64,000 nucleotides of DNA, taken from contig NZ_KB235962.1 in assembly GCF_000332355.1 (NCBI RefSeq), positions 481,319 to 545,318 of the forward strand. The letters run 5' to 3'. Below, one piece after another: positions 16,791 to 25,874 of this stretch (the first letter of the stretch is position 1; the number at the start of each line of letters is the position of its first letter). Below the pieces are notes generated by a model. That model had not been told where the DNA came from and searched no databases. It worked only from the letters and a program-made list of their open reading frames with translations. A program made the position numbers and the translations under genes. Source of the DNA: Baaleninema simplex PCC 7105 (lineage in GTDB: Bacteria > Cyanobacteriota > Cyanobacteriia > Cyanobacteriales > Geitlerinemataceae).

Positions 16791-17969
16791 ATGCTCAAGC
16801 TCATCAAATCCCTAAAACGCCGAACGCCGCTAGGGTGGTTGCAACTGAGCCACGAAAAAACCCGTTTGTTGGTGGCGTTAGCCGGAATCGCCTTTTCCGA
16901 CATCCTGATTTTCATGCAGTTGGGATTTCAAACCGCTCTCTACGCCAGTAACACCCGACTGCAAAGCCACCTCGACGCCGATATCGTGTTGTTGAGTCCC
17001 AACGCTCGCAACCTCGTCAACTTATCCACGTTTCCCCGGAGTCGGTTGTATCAAGCGATGGACGTTCCTGGCGTCGAAACAGCCGATCCCATGTACGTGC
17101 AGTTTTCCGATTGGAAGAATCCCCAAACTCGGCAAAAAACCTCGATTTTGGTCATTGGCTTCAATCCCGATCGCCCGGCGTTCGAGTTACCGGAACTGCA
17201 AGAGTACGCCGACGAGATGAAACTTCCGAATACCGTCACGTTCGATCGCAACGCCAGGGGAGCCTACGACGAAGCGATCGCGGCGATCGATCGCGGTGAA
17301 ACCGTCAAAACCGAACTGGAGAACCACACCCTCACCATCGCCGGATTGTACGAAATGGGGGCGTCTTTCGCCGCAGACGGAACCCTGATGACGAGCGATC
17401 GAAACTTTTTGCGACTGTTTCCCCGCCGTCGCCCCGGAGGAGTGAGCCTAGGAATTCTACACGTCGAACCCGGACGAGATCCCGAAGCCGTCGCCCAAGC
17501 CCTCGACGCATACCTTCCCAAAGACGTAGACGTTCTCACCAAAGAAGGCTTTATCGAATTCGAGAAACACTACTGGGCGACGAACACCGCCATCGGGTTC
17601 GTCTTCACCCTCGGAACCATCATGGGGTTCATCGTGGGAATCGTCATCGTGTACCAAGTCCTTTCAACCGACGTGCGCGATCGCCTTCCCGAATACGCCA
17701 CTTTCAAAGCGATGGGATATCGAAACCGCTATCTCCTAGGAATCGTGTTTGAAGAAGCCGTCATCCTCGCTTTCATCGGTTTCTTTCCCGGCGTCGGCGT
17801 TTCCCTGGGCTTATACGCCCTCACCCGCAACGCCACGAACCTACCTTTATATATGACGTTATTCCGAGCGATTCAAGTCCTCACCATCACCTTAATTATG
17901 TGCGGTATTTCCGGAGCGATCGCCACCCGCAAACTGCAAGCCGCCGATCCCGCCGATATTTTTGGATGA
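16791..17969 (+). CDS. devC: DevC-type ABC exporter permease
   Basis: 392 residues of the FtsX/MacB-like permease fold: a first membrane helix (LLVALAGIAFSDILIFMQLG), a large periplasmic domain (about 55-265), and three C-terminal helices beginning IGFVFTLGTIMGFIVGIVIVY. The sequence LPEYATFKAMGYRNRYLLGIV is the coupling loop typical of DevC. Its partner genes are devB upstream and devA downstream. It is enclosed by two inverted copies of a short palindromic element, so the three genes are no longer tightly spaced. Confidence 0.92.
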   Translation: MLKLIKSLKRRTPLGWLQLSHEKTRLLVALAGIAFSDILIFMQLGFQTALYASNTRLQSHLDADIVLLSPNARNLVNLSTFPRSRLYQAMDVPGVETADPMYVQFSDWKNPQTRQKTSILVIGFNPDRPAFELPELQEYADEMKLPNTVTFDRNARGAYDEAIAAIDRGETVKTELENHTLTIAGLYEMGASFAADGTLMTSDRNFLRLFPRRRPGGVSLGILHVEPGRDPEAVAQALDAYLPKDVDVLTKEGFIEFEKHYWATNTAIGFVFTLGTIMGFIVGIVIVYQVLSTDVRDRLPEYATFKAMGYRNRYLLGIVFEEAVILAFIGFFPGVGVSLGLYALTRNATNLPLYMTLFRAIQVLTITLIMCGISGAIATRKLQAADPADIFG

Positions 17970-17996
17970 TGAGATGAGTTGGCGGTGTGCATTGGC

Positions 17997-18058
17997 GGTG
18001 CGTGACAGAGCGATCGGTCTAAGAATTTACACCCTATTTTTCAAGTCACGCACCCTAC
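17997..18058. repeat. Palindrome-ended short element, copy 2 (devC-devA gap)
   Basis: The reverse complement of the element at 16650-16710, with the same GGTGCGTGAC and GTCACGCACC ends. The middle has diverged more than the ends. Confidence 0.8.
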
Positions 18059-18060
18059 GA

Positions 18061-18115
18061 CTGTTCCCTGTTCCCAATTCCCTGTTCCCTGTTCCCGATT
18101 CCCTGTTCCCTATCA
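18061..18115. repeat. Heptamer repeat (CTGTTCC-like) before devA
   Basis: Seven to eight units of CTGTTCC, with ATTCC and GATTCC variants, just upstream of devA. The unit is the same as in the array at 343-418. Confidence 0.85.
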
Positions 18116-18125
18116 ATTATCGAAC

Positions 18126-18860
18126 ATGGCCGCAATTACCATCGAACATCTCGACCATTACTTCGGACACGGGGCGTTACACAAACAAGTCCTGTTCGAC
18201 ATCAACTTAGAAATCGAAACCGGGGAAATCGTCATTATGACGGGGCCTTCGGGTTCCGGTAAAACCACGCTGCTGACGCTCATCGGGGCGTTGCGTTCCG
18301 TACAATCGGGGAGTTTGTGCGTGTTGGGGCGAGAACTCTGCGGGGCGAAGGAAAAGCAACTCGTCGCAGCCAGACGCCACAACGGATACATTTTCCAAGC
18401 CCACAACCTCCACCGCAGCCTCACCGCAGCGCAAAACGTACAAATGGGGTTAGAGTTACATTCTCAGATTCCCCGACGGGAAATGGAAGAACGCGCCGCT
18501 CGTATATTGGAACGAGTGGGATTGAGCGATCGCGCCGATTACTACCCGGAAAACCTCTCTGGCGGACAAAAACAACGGGTGGCGATCGCACGAGCGTTAG
18601 TCAGCCATCCGGCGATCGTCCTGGCTGACGAACCCACCGCCGCCCTCGACAGCCATTCCGGGCGAGAAGTGGTGAATTTACTCCACGAACTGGCGAAAGA
18701 AGAAGGCTGTACCATCTTACTCGTCACTCACGACAACCGAATTTTAGATGTCGCCGATCGCATCGTCAGCATGGAAGACGGACGACTCACCGCCCAAAAC
18801 GGACGAGCTGTCGAGAAGAACCGCACCAATTCAATAAATACTGTTCTACAATCAACGTGA
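18126..18860 (+). CDS. devA: DevA-type ABC exporter ATP-binding protein
   Basis: 244 residues, an ATPase of the LolD/MacB/DevA subfamily. Walker A is GPSGSGKTT at residues 40-48, the signature is LSGGQKQRVAIARAL, and Walker B is IVLADEPTAALD, followed by the H-loop LLVTHD. It powers export through DevC and DevB. It is the third gene of the cluster, separated from devC by a palindromic element and a heptamer array. Confidence 0.94.
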   Translation: MAAITIEHLDHYFGHGALHKQVLFDINLEIETGEIVIMTGPSGSGKTTLLTLIGALRSVQSGSLCVLGRELCGAKEKQLVAARRHNGYIFQAHNLHRSLTAAQNVQMGLELHSQIPRREMEERAARILERVGLSDRADYYPENLSGGQKQRVAIARALVSHPAIVLADEPTAALDSHSGREVVNLLHELAKEEGCTILLVTHDNRILDVADRIVSMEDGRLTAQNGRAVEKNRTNSINTVLQST

Positions 18861-18886
18861 ATTCCTCACCTTAAAATCACGTCGGT

Positions 18887-20614
18887 ATGACATTCGATCG
18901 CCCTCTCGGTTCCGTCATTCAAGGTTCGCTTAGCGACGGTTTAGAAGTTCGCCTTCACCCGGACGTTTCGGTTGAAGATATGCGCGTTGGAAAATTTCTC
19001 GTCGTACAAGGAACCCGCGCCCGTTTTTTCTGCTTGCTTACCGACGTATCTCTCGGAACCGCCAGCCAGCGCATTTCCGCCAATCCTCCCCAACCCGAAG
19101 ACGACTTTTTACAATCGGTTCTCATGGGGGGCGGAACCTACGGAACCATCGAACTCAGCCCCATGCTGATGTTGTCGCTCAAGGACGAAAACGCCGCCCG
19201 CGACGTCCTCCGCAATCTGGAAAATAACGGCAACAACGGCGGGAAATTGGCATCGTTTCAAGCCAATACCAGCGTCGATTTAGATTTACTTCCAGTTAAA
19301 ACCATTCCCAGCCACTTTTCCCAAGTTTACGAAGCCCTAGATCGCGATTTTCGAGCGGTGTTTGGTTGGGAAGACGATCCCCAGCGAAAAAACTTTGCGA
19401 TTGGGAAACCGTTGGATATGGAAGTTCCGGTTTGTTTGGATCTCGATCGCTTCGTCGAACGCAGTAACGGCGTGTTCGGAAAATCGGGAACCGGGAAATC
19501 CTTTTTAACCCGATTGTTGCTCTCCGGCGTCATTCGTAAAAACGCCGCCGTCAACCTCATTTTCGATATGCACTCGGAATACGGTTGGGAAGCGCAATGT
19601 GAAGGAAAAAACATCAACACGGTCAAAGGATTGCGTCAACTGTTCCCCGGAAAAGTTGAAATGTACACCCTCGATCCCGAATCGACAACCGAGCGGGGAA
19701 TTAAAGGCGCACAGGAACTTTTGTTGAGTTACGATCAAATCGAAGTTGAAGATATTTCGCTGGTTCAGCGAGAGTTGAATTTATCAGAAGCCAGCATCGA
19801 AAACGCCATTATTTTACGCAACGAATTCGGGCGAACTTGGATTTCTCAACTGTTGGCGATGGACAACGAAGAAATTCAAGAATTTTGCGAAGTTCGACGA
19901 GGAAATAAATCCTCAATTATGGCGTTGCAGCGAAAATTATTGCGCCTGGACGAACTGAAATATATTCGCAACACCTGTCCTCAAAACTACGTCAAACAAA
20001 TCATCGAATCTCTCGAAAACGGAAAGCACGTCGTTATTGAGTTTGGTTCTCAGTCGAATATGTTGTCTTATATGCTGGCAACCAACGTTATTACGCGACG
20101 CATTCACCGCCACTACGTCAAGCGATCGGAAAAGTTTTTAAGGACGAAAAACGTCGTTGACAAACCTCAGCAATTGGTGATTACCATCGAAGAAGCTCAC
20201 CGTTTTCTCGATACTGCGTCCGTTCGCAGTACCATTTTTGGAACCATCGCCCGAGAAATGCGAAAATATTTCGTCACTCTATTAGTGGTCGATCAACGGC
20301 CTTCTGGAATCGATAACGAAGTGATGTCGCAAGTAGGAACGCGGATTACGGCGTTGTTGAACGATGATAAAGATATCGAAGCGATTTTTACGGGCGTTTC
20401 TGGCGGACAAAATCTGCGATCGGTGTTGTCGAAATTGGATTCAAAACAACAGGCGTTGGTGTTAGGACACGCTGTTCCGATGCCAGTTGTGGTTCGGACT
20501 CGTCCTTACGATGAAGACTTTTATCGTGAAATCGGCGATTTGGATTTAGATTCAATGGCAACGGAAGAGGTTTTAGAAGCCGCAGAAACAGCAAAATCAG
20601 ATTTGGGATTCTAA
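18887..20614 (+). CDS. HerA/FtsK-like ATPase (DUF87)
   Basis: 575 residues. The N-terminus resembles a HAS-barrel (LGSVIQGSLSDGLEVRLHPD). The P-loop is GKSGTGKSFLTRLLLSGV, and a HerA-type Walker B is QLVITIEEAHRF, followed by LLVVDQRPSGID as sensor region. HerA ATPases translocate DNA, either in repair with NurA or in some defence systems. No nuclease partner is adjacent, so the role is open. The next gene starts 3 bp after its stop, so both are in one operon. Confidence 0.82.
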   Translation: MTFDRPLGSVIQGSLSDGLEVRLHPDVSVEDMRVGKFLVVQGTRARFFCLLTDVSLGTASQRISANPPQPEDDFLQSVLMGGGTYGTIELSPMLMLSLKDENAARDVLRNLENNGNNGGKLASFQANTSVDLDLLPVKTIPSHFSQVYEALDRDFRAVFGWEDDPQRKNFAIGKPLDMEVPVCLDLDRFVERSNGVFGKSGTGKSFLTRLLLSGVIRKNAAVNLIFDMHSEYGWEAQCEGKNINTVKGLRQLFPGKVEMYTLDPESTTERGIKGAQELLLSYDQIEVEDISLVQRELNLSEASIENAIILRNEFGRTWISQLLAMDNEEIQEFCEVRRGNKSSIMALQRKLLRLDELKYIRNTCPQNYVKQIIESLENGKHVVIEFGSQSNMLSYMLATNVITRRIHRHYVKRSEKFLRTKNVVDKPQQLVITIEEAHRFLDTASVRSTIFGTIAREMRKYFVTLLVVDQRPSGIDNEVMSQVGTRITALLNDDKDIEAIFTGVSGGQNLRSVLSKLDSKQQALVLGHAVPMPVVVRTRPYDEDFYREIGDLDLDSMATEEVLEAAETAKSDLGF

Positions 20615-20617
20615 ACG

Positions 20618-21043
20618 ATGGAAGAACTATTAGAACTCAAAGAACTCCTGCATCGAGGTCGCGTAGACGAGGCGTTGATGCTGGTAGAAGAACTTGAGGA
20701 AATGAGCAAATCGGACAAACTGAATAAGATTTTCAGCTATGGTGTGGTGGTGTTGTTGCATCTCATCAAGCAAGAGGCGGAACAACGCACAACGCGATCG
20801 TGGGAGGTTTCGATTAAAAATTGCGTGAAGCAGATTCAGCGAACCAACCAACGGCGGAAATCAAAAGGAACCTATTTAACGAAAGACGAATTACGAGAAA
20901 CGTTGGAAGACGCTTACGAGTTGGCGTTGGAAAAAGCGGCGTTAGAGGCGTTTGAGGGGCGTTACGAAGCTGAAGAGATTGGGAAAATGGTAGAGTTTGA
21001 AAAGATTGTTCAAAAAGCGATCGATCGAGTTGAAAATATTTAA
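20618..21043 (+). CDS. DUF29-like helical protein
   Basis: 141 residues, all helical and charged. The segment VVVLLHLIKQEAEQRTTRSWEVSIKNCVKQIQ resembles the core of the DUF29 family, which is common in cyanobacteria and has no known function. Only 3 bp separate it from the HerA-like ATPase upstream. It may be a partner subunit, but this is inference. Confidence 0.6.
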   Translation: MEELLELKELLHRGRVDEALMLVEELEEMSKSDKLNKIFSYGVVVLLHLIKQEAEQRTTRSWEVSIKNCVKQIQRTNQRRKSKGTYLTKDELRETLEDAYELALEKAALEAFEGRYEAEEIGKMVEFEKIVQKAIDRVENI

Positions 21044-21086
21044 AATTTGTGATAGAATCAGAAATCAATCGATTTACAATTAAAGC

Positions 21087-21720
21087 GTGTCAACTTATCG
21101 AGGCTGGAATCTCAGCGAAGCAGAGCGGGAAAAATACCGACAAATCTCGAAGGCGTCGAGTCAAGCGAAAGCAAAAGCCATGCGAGGAGAAGGTTTAGCC
21201 CCCGTTCACGAGGTTAACCAGCCGAAATTAAATCCCGAGGATTTAATGCCTCAATTGCCTACAAATGGATTGCGATCGCTTTCTTTATTTAGTGGTGGTG
21301 GCGGTTTAGATTTAGGGTTCGATCGCGCTGGATTTCAACATACCGCATCCTATGAAGTCTTAGAAGACGCCGGAAAAACTCTCAAACGCAATCGATCGAA
21401 CTGGACGGTTTTTTCTAGCGACGCTGGCGATGTCCGAAACGTGGATTGGACGCCCTATCGCGGCCAAGTAGATGTAATTCACGGCGGTCCGCCCTGTCAG
21501 CCTTTTTCTGTTGCTGGACGCCAAGAAGGAAAACAGGACGATCGCGATATGTTTCCCGAATTCGTTCGGGCAAGTTCCCGATTGTGCAATTTTACAAGGA
21601 TTTCCCGAATCTTGGCAGTTTCACGGTGCAGTTTATATGGCGTTAGGGCAAATTGGAAATGCGGTTCCACCGCCGTTAGGGTATCACGTCGCTCGTGCGA
21701 TCGATCGTGCGTTATCTTAA
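21087..21720 (+). pseudogene. C5 cytosine DNA methyltransferase with internal deletion
   Basis: From GTG at 21087 the frame holds motif I (LSLFSGGGGLDLGFDRAGF) and motif IV with the catalytic Cys (HGGPPCQPFSVAGRQ), then DDRDMFPEFVRA. At about 21573 the sequence jumps, out of frame, to the far C-terminus (ILQGFPESW, GQIGNAVPPPLGYHVARAID). Motifs VI-VIII and the target-recognition domain are missing, roughly 200 residues by comparison with the family. The enzyme cannot be active. The ends are otherwise well preserved, so the deletion is probably recent. Confidence 0.85.
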
Positions 21721-21906
21721 AAAAGAGTCTCGAACGAGTTCTCGCAACCGTTCAGCATGACACACTGTAATTTGTTCCCAATCTTGAAAATACGAGCCTG
21801 GAATATGGGGATTATTTAACGTCGAACCGCGTTCGATTAAATATCGACAGCGATCGCGTAAAATTTCTAGCATTCGGCTTGTAGAATATCCATTCTCAAG
21901 ATCCAT
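21712..21906 (-). CDS. Hypothetical protein (64 aa)
   Basis: A short minus-strand frame overlapping the 3' end of the broken methyltransferase by 9 bp. Its composition is protein-like (MLEILRDRCRYLIERG, then WEQITVCHAERLRELVRD). I do not recognise it. It could be a complete small helical protein or the remnant of a partner of the methyltransferase. The 464 bp after it (21907-22370) hold no clear gene. Confidence 0.35.
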   Translation of the reverse strand: MDLENGYSTSRMLEILRDRCRYLIERGSTLNNPHIPGSYFQDWEQITVCHAERLRELVRDSFLR

Positions 21907-22370
21907 TTTGGCTCGATATTCACTAAAAGTATATTGACGCTTGTGTAAATATTTTTTACAAGAATCTCGTTGATTTCAGAATGTCTGAAGAAGCAGTAGT
22001 GTTTGTCGAGCGTCCGAGTGTAGCCGCTAGTTAGACACAAAAAGGACATAATGATAATAGAAGCTCTTCTGGGTTTAGGGGTTGACCGCAATCGGGACAT
22101 TTCTCCAGGGGCATTTCGTAGTGTTCGTCGGCCGACTTTTCGTCCGGGGCGCTTGGGCTAGCTTTTTCGCTTCCGCCGACTGGCTTCTTCTTTTAGCTTG
22201 GCGACTTATCCTGGCTTGTGCTATTCCCCTTTCGTCGTACTTTGGCCGTTACGCTAAACAGATACGTCGGTCAGTCAGAGATGCCGGGGATCTCACACGA
22301 ATCTCGGAAATCCCGAGATGTGAAGAGGTCTCCTGTATCAGCCGAACTGATATTTGCAAAAGGGTCGCGA

Positions 22371-24167
22371 ATGCCGATCGCGCGGGAATTCGCCGTAAAA
22401 TCGAGGCGATGTTGTGACGAACCGCCCTTGAAATTTCGATCGCGCTACCGAGAACTTCTTCCCTACCTGCGTCCCCACCGAGGTACGATCGCCCAAGCCC
22501 TCGCCTGTACGCTAGGATTTACACTATTCTGGCCGGTTCTCGGATGGCTGGCCGGACGCATCGCCAACTACATCGGCGAAGGAAACGTACAGGCGATCGC
22601 GCAACTGGCGGGGTGGAGTGCAGTTATCTTTATCGTGCGCGGTGCGGTACAGTACGGACAAGACGCACTCATGGCCCAAGCCGCCCTCGCCACAGCCTTG
22701 GACTTGCGGAAACAAACCTACGCGCACCTCCAGCGACTGAGTCTCGACTACTTCGCCACCGCAAAAACTGGCGATTTGTCCTACCGCCTCACCGAAGACA
22801 TCGATCGCATCGGCGAAGTCATCAACAAAATTTTTCACCAATTCGTTCCCAGCGTCTTACAGCTAATCGTCGTGTTGGGCTATATGATTTGGTTAAACTG
22901 GCAATTGACCCTCGCCACCCTTGTCATTGCACCAATTATGGCGGGTTTAATCGGTTGGTTTGGAAACCGACTGTTGCAAGTGTCTCGTCGCAGTCAGGCG
23001 CAAGTGTCGAACCTCGCCTCGCTTCTCACCGAACTTTTCGCGGGAATGCGGTTAGTGCAGGGATTCGCCGCCGAAGACTACGCCATCGATCGCTTTTCCC
23101 AGGAAGCCGAACGCAACCGAAACACCAAATACACCGCCGAACGCGTCAAAGCCTTGCAGTTCGTGGTGGTGGGATTCCTCGAAGCCATGAGCGTTTTACT
23201 GCTATTTTTCCTCGGCGGTTGGCAGATTTCGAGGGGAAACCTCACCGGTGCGGGATTCGTGAGTTATATTGCGGGGGTGGCGATGCTCATCGACCCGATT
23301 TCCCTGGTTACCAGCAACTATAACGAGTTCAAACAAGCCGAAGCCTCTGTCGATCGCGTCTTTGAACTCCAAGACATTCAACCGTCCGTCGTCGAATCTC
23401 CCGAGGCGATCGCACTTCCTCCCATCACCGGAAAAGTCGAATTCTGCAACGTTTCTTTCACCTACGCCACCGAAGCCACGCGATCGCCGAATTGGGTATT
23501 ACGAGACTTAAACTTACTCGTCTCTCCCGGCGAAACCATCGCCTTGGTGGGATCTTCCGGGGCGGGAAAATCAACCCTCGTCAATCTCATCCCGCGATTT
23601 TACGAACTCCAACAGGGAAAAATTCTCATCGACGGCGTTAATGTCCGCGATGTCACGTTGAGAAGTTTGCGGCGACAAATCGGCATCGTTCCCCAGGATA
23701 CCGTGTTGTTTGCCGGAACCGTGGCGCAAAACATCGCCTTCGGACGAGTCGCCTTCGAGTTAGAAGCGGTTATCGACGCGGCGAAAGTAGCCAACGCCCA
23801 CGACTTTATCAGCCAACTGCCCGACGGATATTATACGATGTTGGGAGAACGGGGAATCAACCTCTCAGGCGGTCAGCGTCAGCGGTTGGCGATCGCTCGG
23901 GCGGTGTTGTCAGACCCGCAGATTTTGATTTTAGACGAAGCGACATCGGCGTTAGATTCCGAGTCAGAAGCCTTGGTACAGGAAGCCTTAGAACGCATCG
24001 CACGCGATCGCACCGTCTTCGTCATCGCTCACCGTTTGGCGACCGTGCGTCGGGTCGATCGTATCCTGGTGATGGAACGGGGAAACATTGTCGAATCGGG
24101 AACCCACCAAGAACTGTTGCAACGCGGGGAACGCTACGCCCGATTTTACGCCCAACAATTCGACTAG
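22371..24167 (+). CDS. ABC transporter with fused membrane and ATPase domains (MsbA-like)
   Basis: About 598 residues. A six-helix type IV exporter membrane domain (about 20-320) is followed by an ATPase domain with Walker A GSSGAGKST, signature NLSGGQRQRLAIARAV, Walker B ILILDEATSALD and the H-loop VIAHRL. It probably works as a homodimer exporting lipid, polysaccharide precursor or peptide. The start is uncertain: the ATG at 22371 is used, but a TTG at 22428 (LKFRSRYRELLPYL) would begin right at the conserved region. Its neighbours give no clue to the substrate. Confidence 0.88.
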   Translation: MPIAREFAVKSRRCCDEPPLKFRSRYRELLPYLRPHRGTIAQALACTLGFTLFWPVLGWLAGRIANYIGEGNVQAIAQLAGWSAVIFIVRGAVQYGQDALMAQAALATALDLRKQTYAHLQRLSLDYFATAKTGDLSYRLTEDIDRIGEVINKIFHQFVPSVLQLIVVLGYMIWLNWQLTLATLVIAPIMAGLIGWFGNRLLQVSRRSQAQVSNLASLLTELFAGMRLVQGFAAEDYAIDRFSQEAERNRNTKYTAERVKALQFVVVGFLEAMSVLLLFFLGGWQISRGNLTGAGFVSYIAGVAMLIDPISLVTSNYNEFKQAEASVDRVFELQDIQPSVVESPEAIALPPITGKVEFCNVSFTYATEATRSPNWVLRDLNLLVSPGETIALVGSSGAGKSTLVNLIPRFYELQQGKILIDGVNVRDVTLRSLRRQIGIVPQDTVLFAGTVAQNIAFGRVAFELEAVIDAAKVANAHDFISQLPDGYYTMLGERGINLSGGQRQRLAIARAVLSDPQILILDEATSALDSESEALVQEALERIARDRTVFVIAHRLATVRRVDRILVMERGNIVESGTHQELLQRGERYARFYAQQFD

Positions 24168-24240
24168 GAAACAGTCAGCAGTGGAGACAGCTAACAGGTC
24201 AGTTGCTGGCTTGTTTTCCTTGTCCCCCTTATCCTCCTAA

Positions 24241-24443
24241 TAACCCACATTCCGCACTTCAAAATGTAGTATGTTCGTCCGATCTGTCAAAACTTTACTT
24301 TATGCAGAAAGCTTTATCAAGATCGCAAGTAAAAATACATACTACACAAGTTGTTGAACATAAATTTCAACAACGAAGGCTGTAATGTACTTTCTTCGTT
24401 AAAAATCCTGTTGTAGTATGCTTGTGGTGCGGAAAGTGGGTTA
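24241..24443. repeat. MITE with TAACCCACATTCCGCAC ends
   Basis: About 203 bp bounded by TAACCCACATTCCGCAC and the inverted GTGCGGAAAGTGGGTTA (one mismatch). Inside are a perfect hairpin (GTTGTTGAA/TTCAACAAC near 24352) and repeated TGTAGTATG/CATACTACA pairs. A third copy of the end, GTGCGGAATGTGGGCTA, lies at 24812-24828, so the boundaries may instead be 24241-24828. No coding frame. This is the left edge of the accessory island. Confidence 0.65.
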
Positions 24444-24656
24444 GAAGCCAACACGGCAGTTCAACTCGATCGAGATCGAATTTGGTGGAATTTACTACAA
24501 GATTCTAACCTTGTCAAGCGATGGCTGGCTCGGACATCCAAGCCAGCCATCGAGATCCCTATAGATCGGACTCTGGTTCGTGCGCTGGGCTTCCGCTCTA
24601 ATTCTACAATTGGTAGACTTTTGGCGAATACAATCTCCGAAGTTCAAGCACGTTAG
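24444..24656 (+). repeat. Dispersed coding-like repeat, copy 1
   Basis: About 180 bp closely matches 32321-32500 in the same orientation. Both copies keep an open frame, with LLQDSNLVKR, then KPAIEIPIDRTLVR, then LGFRSNSTIGRLLA. Differences include silent changes as well as replacements. The frame has no start codon here and ends with TAG at 24654. It may be a fragment of a gene carried by a mobile element; I do not recognise the peptide. Confidence 0.55.
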
Positions 24657-24989
24657 GAGCTTCAGAATCTTTTTCTAACAAGAGCTCACCCCGGTTTGAC
24701 AGAGGAGGGATAGCGTTTTGCAAAACTTAACGCACTATCTGTCGTGTATGAGTATTACTGCTTACGCTACATTTGGCATTTAAATGACCCACAACAACTC
24801 TATCTATGGTGGTGCGGAATGTGGGCTAAAATACCCTCGAACTTTGGGAGGGTCGATTGTAAATATTTACCGCCTCTTAGTTGCTCGACAAGGGTTTGAC
24901 CTCGGTTTCGATCGATAGATTTCGTAACAAGGCTGTATTTTGGGAATTGGCGATCGATTCTCAAGACACTCAGCCATTTGAGATAGCAC
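24657..24989. other. Gene-free stretch
   Basis: No supported gene. It contains the extra GTGCGGAATGTGGGCTA end at 24812-24828. A segment near 24660-24720 resembles the sequence that follows the second dispersed repeat near 32510-32580 (AGCTCACCCCGGTTTGACA against ATCTCACCCCAATTTGACA), so the repeat family extends this far in diverged form. Confidence 0.4.
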
Positions 24990-25817
24990 TCAAACAATAG
25001 TTGGACAATCCCAGAGTGGCATTCGAGTATCCAAATACTGCCCCTCCCTTTCGAGATCCAGCTTGAGACCCATGCAAATATAGTCTGCATACTCGACTAG
25101 CCATTCCATTAACTCTTGCTTCTGCTGAGAGTCGATCTGAGCGGCCGTGCAGTTCAAAGTGGCAATAGTCCATTCTCGGGTTATTATCCCCTCTATCGTG
25201 AGTTGTTCTGCATTTTCCTCCAAGCCACATTCTAAATGTTCCGGTGTCGGTGGAGGGGCTAAACTTGCCGCTTGTTGGGTGAGTTGGTTTCTTCGATCTC
25301 CTCCCCAAAATTCTTCAACACAGAGCAGCATAGAATCCAAACATTGCGGTTGACTTTCTCTGGCACGCTCGGGAAAACGTGGAATACGACTCAAGCTTCC
25401 TACCTTTCTTTTAACAACCGAAAAAGTGTGGAATAAAGATTCCCAATTAAACAAAGGTGCGATCGCGTCATTGTTGACAAAATGCCGTCTTGCCCAGCGT
25501 TCAAAATCTCGGGCTGTCTGATTCCCTAGCTCCCTATCCAGTTGTCGGAAGGCTTTACAGATAACTTGCCCTAATACCTTGACATCCTGGGGCGCGATCT
25601 CCTCAGTCGTTTGGTAGTTCTTTCTCACCCATTTATAGCCTTGTCCGATTTCGCTATAAATTTGTGGGTGGAGCGACTCAAGCCGGGAAAGGTTGGCGAC
25701 AATATCGGGAGGTAAGTTCAACTGGGACAACAAGGGTTTGGCCCAGATTAAGGTCGGTATTTTAAATGCCTCGAGCCAGTAAAGGTCTATTCCTGGCTTC
25801 CAAAGTGTTTCTGACAT
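24990..25817 (-). CDS. Unrecognised protein, family A copy 1
   Basis: 275 residues, paralogous to the protein at 45318-46118. Shared blocks are DFERWARRHFVNN (DFELWARRHFINN in the other), APPPTPEHLECGLEENAE (APPPTQEEAESGL), and a C-terminal block with EWTIATLN, the helix ELMEWLVEYADYICMGLKLDL and a W-D-x-P-T-I end. No known catalytic motif, signal peptide or membrane segment is visible, so it is probably a cytoplasmic helical protein. The ATG follows CTCAAAAAAA and has no usual ribosome site. It opens the minus-strand set of the island. Confidence 0.7.
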   Translation of the reverse strand: MSETLWKPGIDLYWLEAFKIPTLIWAKPLLSQLNLPPDIVANLSRLESLHPQIYSEIGQGYKWVRKNYQTTEEIAPQDVKVLGQVICKAFRQLDRELGNQTARDFERWARRHFVNNDAIAPLFNWESLFHTFSVVKRKVGSLSRIPRFPERARESQPQCLDSMLLCVEEFWGGDRRNQLTQQAASLAPPPTPEHLECGLEENAEQLTIEGIITREWTIATLNCTAAQIDSQQKQELMEWLVEYADYICMGLKLDLEREGQYLDTRMPLWDCPTIV

Positions 25818-25874
25818 TTTTTTGAGTTTGAGAGGTTGGGGTTTTATACAAGCAGTTAGATCTCTATATCATGA

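Noticed and set aside
18887..21906. HerA-like ATPase plus methyltransferase as a complete defence system
   Set aside because: No nuclease or Sir2-type partner is present and the methyltransferase is dead, so a working defence system is not supported.
22544..23323. 259-residue open frame inside the ABC exporter gene
   Set aside because: Arg/His-rich shadow frame; the main frame has complete ABC motifs throughout.
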